64,000 bases of DNA from Mucilaginibacter ginsenosidivorax (GCF_007971525.1 NZ_CP042437.1:3286001-3350000); one strand, 5' to 3'; shown: positions 41,469-51,353, counted from the stretch's first letter. The notes: generated from the sequence alone by a model not told the origin. A program made the numbers and translations.

Positions 41469-43271
41469 TTACAAACTCAGCCATTTTGTGCGCACGGCCA
41501 GCTGCTGTGCCGAAGGGCTATCAACAGGCACAACCTTATATTTTACCCTGTTGCTTTTCAACAGCGTTACTGGCAAGGTAACAGATTGCCCGTCGCGGTT
41601 AACGGTTACCTGTATTTTGTCGCCGGGTCTTTTGCCCGTTATCAGGTTGGAGCCGTCGGATATGGGGTTGCCGTCAATAGCTGTTATTTCATCGCCAACG
41701 TTAATTCCATCAATATAGGCCGCGGTACCACGGGTTACACTGGTAACCATTACTTTTTTGGCTGCGGTAGTACCGGTGGTAATACCAAGGGCGGCATCAT
41801 TGTTATCGGCCAGTTCGTCAACTATTTTATAGCCGGCATAACCCAGGTACTTGTTGTAGTCAACAGGGTCAAGTCCGTTTATGTATCTTTTATAAAAATC
41901 ATCCAGCTTTTTGCCTGCAAACATTTCAAAACCTTTTTTAAACTCAGCATCTGTATAGCCACGTTTTTTGGTTTTGTAATAGGTTACATACATGTACTTC
42001 ATTACATCGTCAAGATTGTGTTTTTGGGCCGAATTGTTGATGATCTCCAAATCCAGCATCATGCCAATTATAGCGCCCTTGGTGTAATAAGAGATAGTGG
42101 TATTGTTCGAGTTTTCGTTAGGGCGATAACCTTTTATCCAGGCATCAAAACTCGATTCGGCTACGGTTTGTACGTTTTTGCCCGGCAGGTTTTCTAATAC
42201 GTTAAACTCGTTGGCTATCTGCTCCAGGTAGTTTTCGGGCGGATAAAGGTTGGTGCGGCGAACGGCTATCTCCTGGTAATATTCGGTGAAGCCTTCGGCA
42301 ATCCAAAGGTTGGTGGTATAATTTTCGTTATCGTAATCAAAGGGGCCTAAAACAATAGGCCGCAAACGCTTCACGTTCCAAAGGTGAAAGTGCTCATGCG
42401 CTACCAGGCCCAGGAAACCCTGGTACCCTTTTTCGCTGCCATAATTATCGCGGCTGATGCCCAAAACAGTTGAGCTAAGATGCTCTATACCACCTCCGCC
42501 ACGCAAATGATTATGGATAATAAAAGTATAATGTTTATTGGGGTTTTCGCCAAATATGGCTGCCTCCTGCTGAATAATAGCGTGCATATCTTTTTTAATA
42601 CGCTCTTTATCGTAGTTGCCGCCTCCGTACATACATACTTCATATTTAACGCCGTCAACATCAAAACCGAAAATGTCCTGGTTGCCAACTTCGATGGGAG
42701 AATCGAACAAAATATCAAAGTTGGGCGAGTGGCGAACAAAAGGATTGCCGTTAACCATCTCTAAACTGGTTGAAACTTTAGCCCAGTTACTATATGGCGT
42801 AATGGTGATAGTTGATGGCGAGTGCAGCATATTGGCGGGATAAATAAATATACCCGTCGTTGACAGGAAAGCATGTGTTACATCAATATAGCTGGTACGA
42901 ACCGACACCTCGTTGGCGTAAACGCGATACTTTATGGTAACGGCGGCCACACCTTTTGTAGCAATACGCCAGGTGTTTTTATTGATTTTGGGCGAGGCTA
43001 CAATTTTGCCATTGATGCTGGCGCTAAAGGCCTCGATGTTTTTGGCAAATTCCCTCACCAGGTATGATCCAGGTGTCCAGACAGGCATTTTAAGATCGAG
43101 CGTGTTTTGCTTGAGCCCGGTGATATTCATCTCTATTTCGGCATAATGGGCCTGGGCTTCGGGGAAGGAAACAGTGTATGATATATCAGATAGGGGTTGC
43201 GCCTTACTGGCGTTTACATTCATAAAAAGTAAAATTAATGATACAGTCGCGGTCAGCTTAATTGGTTTCAT
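41469..43271 (-). CDS. M61-family metallopeptidase (glycyl aminopeptidase type) with PDZ domain
   Basis: 600 residues with a signal peptide (LTATVSLILLFMNVNASKAQ). The N-terminal beta-sandwich (about residues 25-190) is typical of M61. The gluzincin core has the HExxH motif in GLVAHEHFHLWNVKRLRP and the downstream Glu in WIAEGFTEYYQEI. A PDZ domain near residues 480-560 (GTAAYIDGINVGDEITAIDG, GKRPGDKIQVTVNRDG) follows. M61 enzymes with PDZ cleave N-terminal Gly or Ala peptides, probably in the periplasm. It stands alone and is divergent from the MarR-efflux operon. Confidence 0.93.
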   Translation of the reverse strand: MKPIKLTATVSLILLFMNVNASKAQPLSDISYTVSFPEAQAHYAEIEMNITGLKQNTLDLKMPVWTPGSYLVREFAKNIEAFSASINGKIVASPKINKNTWRIATKGVAAVTIKYRVYANEVSVRTSYIDVTHAFLSTTGIFIYPANMLHSPSTITITPYSNWAKVSTSLEMVNGNPFVRHSPNFDILFDSPIEVGNQDIFGFDVDGVKYEVCMYGGGNYDKERIKKDMHAIIQQEAAIFGENPNKHYTFIIHNHLRGGGGIEHLSSTVLGISRDNYGSEKGYQGFLGLVAHEHFHLWNVKRLRPIVLGPFDYDNENYTTNLWIAEGFTEYYQEIAVRRTNLYPPENYLEQIANEFNVLENLPGKNVQTVAESSFDAWIKGYRPNENSNNTTISYYTKGAIIGMMLDLEIINNSAQKHNLDDVMKYMYVTYYKTKKRGYTDAEFKKGFEMFAGKKLDDFYKRYINGLDPVDYNKYLGYAGYKIVDELADNNDAALGITTGTTAAKKVMVTSVTRGTAAYIDGINVGDEITAIDGNPISDGSNLITGKRPGDKIQVTVNRDGQSVTLPVTLLKSNRVKYKVVPVDSPSAQQLAVRTKWLSL

Positions 43272-43341
43272 GCGTGCAAGTTATAAAAATTATATTTTTT
43301 TAAAATATCAGCCTTGTTTACACTTGTAAAATGGTTGATAC

Positions 43342-43848
43342 ATGCAACTAATTAACCTTGTGGGTAAGTATGTTTGCTGCCGCTTGTTTAAGATGCAGCT
43401 GATAGAACCCATATCCCGGAAACTGATACGTTTAGGTAAGTTATACCTTAATGTGCTGGCAAAGCATACCGCCCACCTGGATGTTACCCGGTACCACTTT
43501 ATTCTGTCGCTTATATACTATCACGATGGGCAGCTTACCCAAAACGCGCTGGCGCAAATACTGGATAAAGACAAATCGGCTATGGTAAGTATTATTAACA
43601 TGCTTACCGCAAAAGGCTTTGTTTACCGCGAGAGCAACCCGAATGACCGACGCGAGCATTTGCTAAGGGTTACCGAAAAGGCAAAGCTGGCTGTACCGCA
43701 GATTGTAGAAACTTTTGAGCACATCAACGCTGATATCACCAAAGGCATATCGGCGCACGAGATGAAAATATTTGAAAGCGTGCTGCAAAAAATGCAGACC
43801 AACATAAAGCCCTTTACAACCGAACCCAATTTAAAGATCACAAAATGA
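43342..43848 (+). CDS. MarR-family transcriptional regulator
   Basis: 168 residues from the first ATG; an internal ATG at 43393 would give 151 residues, nearer the usual MarR length, so the start is uncertain. The winged helix is clear: LTQNALAQILDKDKSAMVSI (helix-turn-helix), NMLTAKGFVYRESNPNDRRE (wing, with the NPNDRR motif common to MarR) and HLLRVTEKAKLAVPQIVETF. It heads the adaptor-RND-TolC operon with a 13-bp gap to the adaptor gene, so it very likely represses the pump operon and responds to its substrates. The divergent M61 gene is 70 bp away. Confidence 0.9.
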   Translation: MQLINLVGKYVCCRLFKMQLIEPISRKLIRLGKLYLNVLAKHTAHLDVTRYHFILSLIYYHDGQLTQNALAQILDKDKSAMVSIINMLTAKGFVYRESNPNDRREHLLRVTEKAKLAVPQIVETFEHINADITKGISAHEMKIFESVLQKMQTNIKPFTTEPNLKITK

Positions 43849-43861
43849 TTGTTGATTAAAT

Positions 43862-44941
43862 ATGAAGACAAAATATATTATTTACACGGCGCTGGCCTTG
43901 CTGGTTGCTTATTTGGTTTACAACAAGTTTTTTAGTAAAAGCGCCAAAGAAAGCGCGGCAGCACAAGCCGGCGGTAAAAGCGGCAAGAAAAAGAACGGAC
44001 CGGTAAACGTGAACATTATGATTGTGAAAGATACCGCCGTAAACAACATTATTGATGTAACGGGCAGTATTGATGCTAACGAGAAGGTAAACCTGGTAAG
44101 CCAAACAGCAGGCAACATCACCGGGATTTATTTTAATGAGGGTAGCAAGGTGCAAAAAGGTCAACTGCTGGTTAAGGTATATAACCAGGACCTGGAGGCT
44201 TCATTGGCTCAAAACCAATACCAGGTAACCCTGGCCAAACAAGTGGAGTACCGTAATAAGGTATTACTGCAAAAGGAAGCCATAAGCCAGGAAGAATATG
44301 ATACATCGTTAACCTCGCTAAACTCGTTAAAAGCTGCAGCTGATGTGATAAAAGCACAAATATCACGCACAGAAATCAGGGCGCCATTTTCGGGTACCAT
44401 CGGGCTGCGTAATGTGAGCCCCGGCAGCTATCTGTCGCCGTCATCGCCTATTGCGCAGCTGGTAAATATCGACCCCGCAAAAATCACCTTCTCGGTTCCT
44501 GAACGATACTTGGCCATACTTGGCGTAGGCAGCAAAATCAGGTTTAATACCGAAAGCTCAAGGGAAAATTTTACAGGGACTGTTTATGCTATCGAGCCTT
44601 CTATCGATGTTAACTCGCGTACTATTACTGTGCGGGCCAAAGCGCCAAACCCCAAGGGCTTGTTAACCGCAGGTAGTTTTGCCAAAATTAATTTAACGCT
44701 CGACCAGATTCCCAAAACAATCCTGTTACCAACCGAGGCTGTTATCCCCGATCTGAAAAGCAGCATTGTTTACGTTGCCCACAACGGGATTGCTGTTGCC
44801 CGGCCGGTAAAAACAGATTTGCGTACCGATACCAAAATTCAGGTGGTAGATGGTTTAAAGCCTGGCGACAGTGTAGTGGTTTCGGGCCTGATACAAATGA
44901 GGGCGAAAGTTCCTTTAAAAATTATTAAAGTAATAAAGTAA
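43862..44941 (+). CDS. RND efflux periplasmic adaptor (HlyD/AcrA type)
   Basis: 359-residue membrane-fusion protein that links the RND pump to the outer-membrane channel. An N-terminal anchor helix (YIIYTALALLVAYLVYNKF) is followed by a lysine-rich linker (GGKSGKKKNGP). Beta-barrel and lipoyl parts: GSIDANEKVNLVSQTAGNIT and IYFNEGSKVQKGQLLVKVYN; alpha-hairpin LEASLAQNQYQVTLAKQVEY; second lipoyl half RAPFSGTIGLRNVSPGSYLS; and IDVNSRTITVRAKAPNPKGL. It starts 13 bp after the MarR gene and ends 4 bp before the pump gene. Confidence 0.95.
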   Translation: MKTKYIIYTALALLVAYLVYNKFFSKSAKESAAAQAGGKSGKKKNGPVNVNIMIVKDTAVNNIIDVTGSIDANEKVNLVSQTAGNITGIYFNEGSKVQKGQLLVKVYNQDLEASLAQNQYQVTLAKQVEYRNKVLLQKEAISQEEYDTSLTSLNSLKAAADVIKAQISRTEIRAPFSGTIGLRNVSPGSYLSPSSPIAQLVNIDPAKITFSVPERYLAILGVGSKIRFNTESSRENFTGTVYAIEPSIDVNSRTITVRAKAPNPKGLLTAGSFAKINLTLDQIPKTILLPTEAVIPDLKSSIVYVAHNGIAVARPVKTDLRTDTKIQVVDGLKPGDSVVVSGLIQMRAKVPLKIIKVIK

Positions 44942-44945
44942 CGCC

Positions 44946-47900
44946 ATGAGTTTATCCTCAGTAAGTATAAAAAGGCCGGTATTGGCAACAGTAATGTCGG
45001 TAGTTATTGTTGTGTTCGGTATTATTGGCTACAAGTTTTTAGGGGTGAGGGATTTCCCGTCGGTCGATCCGCCAATTATTTCGGTATCTACCAGTTACTC
45101 GGGAGCGAATGCCGATGTAATTGAATCGCAGATAACCGAGCCGCTGGAAAAATCGATCAACGGTGTACCGGGTATCCGTAATATATCATCAACAAGCTCG
45201 GTTGGATCAAGTAATATTACAGTAGAGTTTGACCTTGATGCCGATTTGGAAACTGCGGCTAATGACGTGCGCGATAAAGTAGCGCAGGCACAGCGCCAAC
45301 TGCCACAGGATATTAACGCTCCGCCGGTAGTAACCAAAGCCGACGCCAGCGCCGACCAGATTATCACCCTTACCGTGAGCAGCGACAAGCGTAATATTAC
45401 CCAACTGGATGATTATGCCGAAAACGTATTGCAGGAGGGCCTGCAAACCATACCCGGCGTAAGTACTATTAATATACAGGGCCAGCGCCAGTACGCCATG
45501 CGCTTATGGATAGACCCTAACAAACTGTCGGCTCTTGGCCTTACGGCTACCGATATTGGCGCCGCGTTGGCCAAAGAAAACGTGGAGCTGCCTGCCGGTA
45601 AAATTGAGGGCAATAATACCGAGGTAACCATAAGGGCCCTTGGCAAGCTATCAACCGAAAAAGATTTTAACAACCTCATCATCCGTGCCGATAGCAGCCG
45701 GGTTATTCACCTGAGCGATATTGGCTACGCCGTTTTAGGATCGGCTAATGAGGAAACTATATTTAAGGAATCGGGCGTGCCTATGGTGGGCCTGGCTATA
45801 GTACCACAGCCGGGAGCGAATTATGTGCAAATAGCCAAAGATTTTTACGCCCGTTTAAAACAGATTCAGAAAGACTTGCCGCCCGACATTAAGGTAAAGG
45901 TAGCGCTGGATAATACCCGCTTTATCAATCAGTCAATCACCGAGGTGCAGGAAACACTTATTATTTCCTTTGTACTGGTGGTTATCATCATCTACCTGTT
46001 TTTCCGCGATTGGCTAATCGCCTTCCGCCCGCTGATAGATATACCTGTATCACTGATCGGGGCCTTTTTTATCATGTATGTGTTTGGCTTTTCCATCAAT
46101 ATTTTAACCCTGCTGGGCATTGTACTGGCAACGGGGCTGGTGGTTGATGATGGTATTGTGGTAACAGAAAACATTTACAAAAAAGTAGAGGCGGGGATGG
46201 CTATCCGCAAAGCAGCATTTGAAGGTTCGGCAGAAATTTTCTTCGCAGTTGTTTCGACTTCGGTAACGCTGGCGGCTGTGTTTTTACCTATTGTGTTTTT
46301 ACAGGGATTTACAGGCAGGCTGTTCCGCGAGTTTGCGGTAGTAGTAGCCGGGGCGGTTTTAATATCGGCCTTTGTGTCGTTATCGTTAACACCGATGCTG
46401 AACGTGAAGCTGATCAGGAAGAACAATAAAAAGTCGAAGTTTTACGAGCGAACCGAACCGTTTTTTGTGAACATGACCACATCGTACACCGAAACGCTTA
46501 TAAAATTTATGAAAGTGCGGTGGGTATCTTTTGTTATCCTGGCCGTGTCTTTGATAATTATTGGTGTATTGGTGAAAGTTATTCCGTCTGAATTGGCACC
46601 GCTTGACGACAGAAGTTTATTGCGTTACAGCGTAACCGGATCTGAAGGTGCCACATACGAGTACATGACCCGGTATATGGACAAAGTTTCAAACCTGGTG
46701 GCCGATTCGATACCGGAAGCCAATATTAACCTCGAGATCGTTTCGCCTTCATTTGGCGGCGGCGGAGCGGCAAATACAGGTTTTGGCCGTGTTGGTTTGG
46801 TAGCGCCCGACGAGCGTACGCGTACCCAGCAACAACTTGCTGATTGGATGAACAAAAAACTAAGCAAAATGCCCGACGCCCGGGCCATTGTAGTGCAGGA
46901 GCAAACCATAAGCGGCGGCGGCAGCGGCGCGCGTACATCATTGCCGGTACAGTATGTTATACAAAACCAGGACTTTGAAAAAATAAGAAAAGTGCTGCCA
47001 AGGTTTTTTGCCGAGGTTTCCCGTAGCCCCGTTTTCCAGGGAACGGACGTGAACCTTAAATTTACCAAACCCGAATTAAGGGTGGTAACAGATCGCGACA
47101 GGGCACGTGATTTGGGTGTTTCTGTAGATGACATAGCGCAAACGCTGCAATTGTATTATAGTGCCGGCCGTTTAGATTACTTCCTGATAAACGGGAAGCA
47201 ATACCAGGTAATAGCCCAGGTTGACAGGGCCAACCGCGATCAGCCGCTTGATTTGAGATCGGTATATGTGCGCAGTACCAAAGGGAACCTGGTGCAACTG
47301 GATAACGTGGTTAAAACTACCGAAGGCGCCACGCCGCCGGCTATCTATCACTTTAACCGGTATAAATCGGCAACCATTCAGGCTGGTTTAGCTCCGGGCA
47401 AAACAGTTGGCGATGGTATTGCCGAGATGGACCGGATCTCCAAAAGCCTGCTCGACGAAACGTTCAGCACCGCCCTCAGCGGCCCATCGCGGGATTATGC
47501 CGAAGGATCGTCAAATATCTTATTTGCCTTTGGCTTTGCGCTTTTGCTGATATACCTGGTTTTGGCTGCCCAGTTTGAAAGCTTTATGGATCCATTCATC
47601 GTGATGCTTACCGTACCGCTGGCTATTTCGGGTGCATTTTTATCGTTGTGGCTGTTTAATCAAACACTGAATATTTTCAGCGAAATAGGTATCATCACCC
47701 TGGTAGGGCTGGTAACCAAAAACGGGATCCTTATTGTGGAGTTTGCCAACCAGCGCATGGAACATGGTGTGGCCAAGTACGAAGCCGCTATCGAGGCCGC
47801 TACTGCCCGCCTGCGCCCTATACTTATGACCAGTTTGGCCGTTGTATTAGGCTCGGTGCCAATCGCCTTCGCGCTGGGTTCGGGTGCAAAAAGCAGGGTA

Positions 47901-48074
47901 TCGTTGGGTATTGTTATTATGGGCGGGATGCTGTTCTCGTTAGTATTAACGCTTTATATTATCCCATTGATGTACGTGATCTTCGCATCAAAAACCCGCC
48001 GCGACCCGGATGAAGAGCCTGAAGAAGAAACCGCGCCAGAAAAAAAAGAAATGAAATTGATTGAAAATCTTTAA
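44946..48074 (+). CDS. RND efflux pump permease (AcrB/MexB-like, HAE1 type)
   Basis: 1042 residues, twelve membrane helices with two large periplasmic loops. It starts MSLSSVSIKRPVLATVMSVV and the typical FPSVDPPIISVSTSYSGANA follows. The proton-relay helix carries GLVVDDGIVVTENIYKK (the Asp-Asp pair), and the second-half equivalent GLVTKNGILIVEFANQRM carries the Lys. This Asp-Asp/Lys pattern marks drug/proton antiport of the HAE1 group and not a metal exporter. The N-terminal pore segment is complete. It lies between adaptor and TolC genes with gaps of 4 and 5 bp, giving a complete tripartite pump. Confidence 0.96.
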   Translation: MSLSSVSIKRPVLATVMSVVIVVFGIIGYKFLGVRDFPSVDPPIISVSTSYSGANADVIESQITEPLEKSINGVPGIRNISSTSSVGSSNITVEFDLDADLETAANDVRDKVAQAQRQLPQDINAPPVVTKADASADQIITLTVSSDKRNITQLDDYAENVLQEGLQTIPGVSTINIQGQRQYAMRLWIDPNKLSALGLTATDIGAALAKENVELPAGKIEGNNTEVTIRALGKLSTEKDFNNLIIRADSSRVIHLSDIGYAVLGSANEETIFKESGVPMVGLAIVPQPGANYVQIAKDFYARLKQIQKDLPPDIKVKVALDNTRFINQSITEVQETLIISFVLVVIIIYLFFRDWLIAFRPLIDIPVSLIGAFFIMYVFGFSINILTLLGIVLATGLVVDDGIVVTENIYKKVEAGMAIRKAAFEGSAEIFFAVVSTSVTLAAVFLPIVFLQGFTGRLFREFAVVVAGAVLISAFVSLSLTPMLNVKLIRKNNKKSKFYERTEPFFVNMTTSYTETLIKFMKVRWVSFVILAVSLIIIGVLVKVIPSELAPLDDRSLLRYSVTGSEGATYEYMTRYMDKVSNLVADSIPEANINLEIVSPSFGGGGAANTGFGRVGLVAPDERTRTQQQLADWMNKKLSKMPDARAIVVQEQTISGGGSGARTSLPVQYVIQNQDFEKIRKVLPRFFAEVSRSPVFQGTDVNLKFTKPELRVVTDRDRARDLGVSVDDIAQTLQLYYSAGRLDYFLINGKQYQVIAQVDRANRDQPLDLRSVYVRSTKGNLVQLDNVVKTTEGATPPAIYHFNRYKSATIQAGLAPGKTVGDGIAEMDRISKSLLDETFSTALSGPSRDYAEGSSNILFAFGFALLLIYLVLAAQFESFMDPFIVMLTVPLAISGAFLSLWLFNQTLNIFSEIGIITLVGLVTKNGILIVEFANQRMEHGVAKYEAAIEAATARLRPILMTSLAVVLGSVPIAFALGSGAKSRVSLGIVIMGGMLFSLVLTLYIIPLMYVIFASKTRRDPDEEPEEETAPEKKEMKLIENL

Positions 48075-48079
48075 CTGAT

Positions 48080-49399
48080 ATGATCATTAAAAAAACAGCT
48101 TTCCTGCTTTTTTGCTGCACCCTGTTGCGGATGCAAACCTGGGCACAGGAAGCACCGATGCTTACGTTAAAAGACGCGGTTGAAATAGCGTTAAAAAACA
48201 ACTATAATATAAAGCTTTCGCAAAATAACAAAACCATTGCGGCCAATAATGTTACGCTTGGCAACGCCGGTGTTTTGCCAAAGGTTAACGGTAATTTTGC
48301 ATCAACAAATAGTCGCTTAACCACCAAACAAACCCGTTCAGATGGCTCGGTTAATAATATCCATAATGCACCCAACACCGGTATTAATTACGGCGTTGCC
48401 CTTAACTGGACAATTTTTGATGGTTTTAACATGTTTGCCACATATGACCAGTTAAAACAACTTGACCAGTTGGGCTCACTTCGCTTGCAGGATACCATCC
48501 AGCGAACGGTAGCCAACGTTATTACCACTTATTATGATCTTATTAGCCAAAACGAGCAGATAAAGGCCCTGAAAGGAGCGATTGAAATTTCGCGCACGCA
48601 GTTGCGGTATGCCAATGATAAATTTCATGTTGGCCGCGCCTCAAAGCTTGATGTTTTAAATGCCCAGGTAAATTTAAATACAGATACGGCCAACCTGGTT
48701 ACCCAATACCAGGTATTTAAAACAAGCAAAATCCAGCTTAACCAAATTCTTATCCGCGATTTGCAAACCGATTTTTCTGTAGCCGATACCATTGTGGTTG
48801 ATGATAAATTGTTATTGGGCAATATTTTAAGTAGCGCGCAATCGCAAAACCCTACCATATTATCAACCCAGATAAACCGCCGCCTGGCCGAGATAAACCT
48901 TAGGCAGGTAAAATCAACCCGCTACCCACAAGTGGCTGTAACAACTGGTTATACTTTTAGCGATAATAAAACTCCGGCCGGTTTTACCCTGCAGCAAAAC
49001 CAGCATGGGTTAAATTACGGCCTTACCGCAACCATTAATATTTTTGATGGCTTTAACCAAACCCGCAAGGAGCGAAACGCGAAGATCCAGATAGATAATG
49101 CCAACATCAGCGCTAAACAGGTGCAGCTTAATATAGAAGCCCAGATAAATAGTTTGTATGCAGCATACGTTTCGGGACTCGACCTGATTGCTTTAGGCCA
49201 GGCAAACGTGGTTATAGCTAAGAAAAACCTGGATATATCGCTTGAAAAGTATAAGCTGGGCAATATTACACCGCTCGAAATCCGGGAGGCGCAGCGCAAT
49301 TATCTTGCTGCCCAATCAACTTTTTTTGCAGCCCAGTATCAATCAAAGCAGGCAGAAATTACTTTAAAACAGATAACAAGCAGCATAAATATTCAGTAG
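48080..49399 (+). CDS. TolC-family outer membrane efflux protein
   Basis: 439 residues with a signal peptide (FLLFCCTLLRMQTWAQ). The two OEP repeats are visible: LTLKDAVEIALKNNYNIKLS at the start and ILSSAQSQNPTILSTQINRR in the middle, each with the long helical hairpin; LNAQVNLNTDTANLVTQYQV and ITPLEIREAQRNYLAAQSTF are typical hairpin tips. It forms the outer-membrane channel of the adjacent RND pump and starts 5 bp after its stop. The second messenger of the operon ends here. Confidence 0.94.
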   Translation: MIIKKTAFLLFCCTLLRMQTWAQEAPMLTLKDAVEIALKNNYNIKLSQNNKTIAANNVTLGNAGVLPKVNGNFASTNSRLTTKQTRSDGSVNNIHNAPNTGINYGVALNWTIFDGFNMFATYDQLKQLDQLGSLRLQDTIQRTVANVITTYYDLISQNEQIKALKGAIEISRTQLRYANDKFHVGRASKLDVLNAQVNLNTDTANLVTQYQVFKTSKIQLNQILIRDLQTDFSVADTIVVDDKLLLGNILSSAQSQNPTILSTQINRRLAEINLRQVKSTRYPQVAVTTGYTFSDNKTPAGFTLQQNQHGLNYGLTATINIFDGFNQTRKERNAKIQIDNANISAKQVQLNIEAQINSLYAAYVSGLDLIALGQANVVIAKKNLDISLEKYKLGNITPLEIREAQRNYLAAQSTFFAAQYQSKQAEITLKQITSSINIQ

Positions 49400-49444
49400 C
49401 GGGATTATTTTATTTTAAATATAAAAACACATATATTTGAAAAC

Positions 49445-49825
49445 ATGTCCAATCCCTACAAAACCTGTCTGTTGATTGATGATAACTACATCGACAACTT
49501 TGTTACGCGCAAGGTTTTGGAGGCAAGTAACTTTGCCGAAACGATAGTTGTGCGCCAATCGCCAACAGAGGCGATTGATTCCCTGCGATTTGGAATTATT
49601 ACACCAGATGTAATTTTCCTTGACATCCGTATGCCTACTATGAGCGGTTTTGAGTTTTTAAGGGAGTTTGATTTATTGGATATAGATAAAAAGAACATCA
49701 AAATATTCATGCTTTCATCGTCGCTTGATCCTGTTGATATGAAACAATCGGCAAGCAACAAGTATATTACCCAGTTTATCCATAAGCCATTAACTTTAAA
49801 GGCCCTCGAAGAACTTAGTGCATGA
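49445..49825 (+). CDS. Single-domain response regulator
   Basis: 126-residue receiver domain. The acidic pair LLIDDNYIDNFVT at residues 9-21, the phosphoacceptor Asp in VIFLDIRMPTMSGFEF, the Ser switch in FMLSSSLDPVD and the Lys in FIHKPLTLKAL are all present. No output domain follows. It is about 40 bp after tolC and overlaps the next kinase gene by 4 nt (ATGA). There is no histidine kinase beside it, so its partner is elsewhere. Its pairing with a sugar kinase is unusual. Confidence 0.9.
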   Translation: MSNPYKTCLLIDDNYIDNFVTRKVLEASNFAETIVVRQSPTEAIDSLRFGIITPDVIFLDIRMPTMSGFEFLREFDLLDIDKKNIKIFMLSSSLDPVDMKQSASNKYITQFIHKPLTLKALEELSA

Positions 49826-50676
49826 TTTTAGTAGCCGATAGCGGATCGTCAAAAACAGACTGGTTACTACACATTCCTGATCAGCAACCGGTAGCATTTA
49901 AAACAGCAGGGTTAAACCCATACTTTTTAGGCGAAAAAGAAATAGCCAAAATAATTGCCGACCAGGCGCCCGCGATGCTGGCATATGGCGACGCAATTGA
50001 AGAGATTTATTTTTTTGGCGCGGGTTGCTCCAGCCCCGACAGGCATGAGATTGTTTCCAATGCCATCAGTCAGCACTTTCCGAAGGCCTATGTATGTGTG
50101 GATAGCGACCTCCTGGGCTGCGCCTACGCTACCTGCGGCCATGAAAAAGGGATTTGTTGCGTAATGGGTACCGGGTCAAACATTTCGTTTTTTGATGGCG
50201 AAGAGATTTTTGAAGGGCAGCATGGGTTGGGCTATGTTTTAGGTGATGAAGGATCGGGCACCTGGTTTGGCAAAACCCTGATCACCGATTTTTTGTATGG
50301 CCGCATGCCTGCCGAAATTAACTCGAAATTCGAAAGAGCCTATCACCTTAATAAAGATATCGTTATAAAAAACGTATACCAAAAGCCTAACGGCAATACC
50401 TACCTTGCATCGTTTTCAAAATTTGTAAGCGAGATAAAAGCAACCGTGTATGGCCAGGAGATATTGGAGCGGGGCCTGCTGGAGTTCATCCAAACCAATA
50501 TCAAATCGTATCCGGAATACCACAAATACAAATGCCACTTTGTGGGTTCCATAGCTTTCTTTTTTAAGGACGAGCTTGCCGAGCTATGCCATTCGCAAGG
50601 GGTAAAAACGGGCAAAATTATCAAACAGCCAATTAACGACCTGATGGCCTTTATTTTGAAACGGAACGAGGGTTAG
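49822..50676 (+). CDS. BadF/BadG-family ATPase, N-acetylglucosamine kinase-like
   Basis: 284 residues of the ASKHA fold. The first phosphate motif is ILVADSGSSKTDWLL at the N-terminus; the second is CCVMGTGSNISFFDG, with CVDSDLLGCAYATCGHEKG before it; the adenosine motif VGSIAFFFKDELAE comes later. GYVLGDEGSGTWFGKTLITD matches the N-acetylglucosamine kinase branch of the BadF/BadG/BcrA/BcrD family. It probably phosphorylates GlcNAc or a related amino sugar in the cytosol for cell-wall recycling; the substrate is inferred from relatives. It overlaps the response regulator gene by 4 nt, so the two are translationally coupled. Confidence 0.88.
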   Translation: MILVADSGSSKTDWLLHIPDQQPVAFKTAGLNPYFLGEKEIAKIIADQAPAMLAYGDAIEEIYFFGAGCSSPDRHEIVSNAISQHFPKAYVCVDSDLLGCAYATCGHEKGICCVMGTGSNISFFDGEEIFEGQHGLGYVLGDEGSGTWFGKTLITDFLYGRMPAEINSKFERAYHLNKDIVIKNVYQKPNGNTYLASFSKFVSEIKATVYGQEILERGLLEFIQTNIKSYPEYHKYKCHFVGSIAFFFKDELAELCHSQGVKTGKIIKQPINDLMAFILKRNEG

Positions 50677-50697
50677 ATATCCGGTGTCCTTTTTATC

Positions 50698-50769
50698 CTG
50701 AGGCACGAAGGATCTATCAGCTGTGCATGACCGCCAAAAAAGTCCGCGAATAGATCCTTCGTTCCTCAG
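50698..50769. repeat. Palindromic intergenic repeat (CTGAGG-ACGAAGGATCTAT)
   Basis: Arms of 20 bp at 50698-50717 and 50750-50769 pair with one mismatch around a 32-nt loop. The pattern matches dispersed Bacteroidota repeats of the GGAACGAAGGATCT type. It lies between convergent genes and may help end transcription. Confidence 0.7.
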
Positions 50770-50837
50770 CATGACAGTCTTTTATTTTAACGATATTTTC
50801 TCTTCAGAATTTCGCTGATTTTACCACCCTGTCGCCA

Positions 50838-51353
50838 TTACCCAATCCCATACCTATCCCTAAAAATATTCAGGTGATGCAGCTCGTGCCCGGCCAGCAT
50901 ATATACAAATGCCCGCACGGTAAAACGGCTGCTGCTGGCAATGCCGTCGCGCAATAGCTGATCGTCACTAAACCCTTTGATCATGTAAATATTTGACAGC
51001 CGGGTGGCTTTAAATTCTTCGGCCAGGTCTTTAATACTAATGTTGCTTAAGTCGGTATTGGCTACATAAACGTCCTGGTCAAAGCCGGGCAATTCAATGT
51101 GGTTGCGCGAAAAAACCATGGCGCGGTAAGCAAACGTCCGTTCGGTATCAATCATGTGCCCAAGCGCCTGTTTAACCGTCCATTTGCCTGGGGCATAGGC
51201 GTAGGCGCCCTGTTGTTCGGTAAGGCTGCTGAACAATTGGTAGCTTGATTCCTTAAGCTGTTCCAGCTTTTCAATCACATTTTCATCCGGTACCAGCCCT
51301 ACGTAACCGGCCGCGAATGGTGAATATTCATCACTTTTTGGTCTGCTTATCAT
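50838..51353 (-). CDS. DinB-family protein (YfiT-like)
   Basis: 171 residues of the DinB_2/YfiT-like metal-dependent superfamily. Three potential metal His lie in QALGHMIDTERTFAYRAM (helix 2) and in AGHELHHLNIFRDRY (helix 4), the classic spacing. The family's activities include bacillithiol transferase and hydrolysis of DNA-damage-related metabolites; the activity here is unknown. The 5' end overlaps the 3' end of the histidine kinase gene upstream by 23 bp in another frame, implying coupled translation. Confidence 0.88.
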   Translation of the reverse strand: MISRPKSDEYSPFAAGYVGLVPDENVIEKLEQLKESSYQLFSSLTEQQGAYAYAPGKWTVKQALGHMIDTERTFAYRAMVFSRNHIELPGFDQDVYVANTDLSNISIKDLAEEFKATRLSNIYMIKGFSDDQLLRDGIASSSRFTVRAFVYMLAGHELHHLNIFRDRYGIG

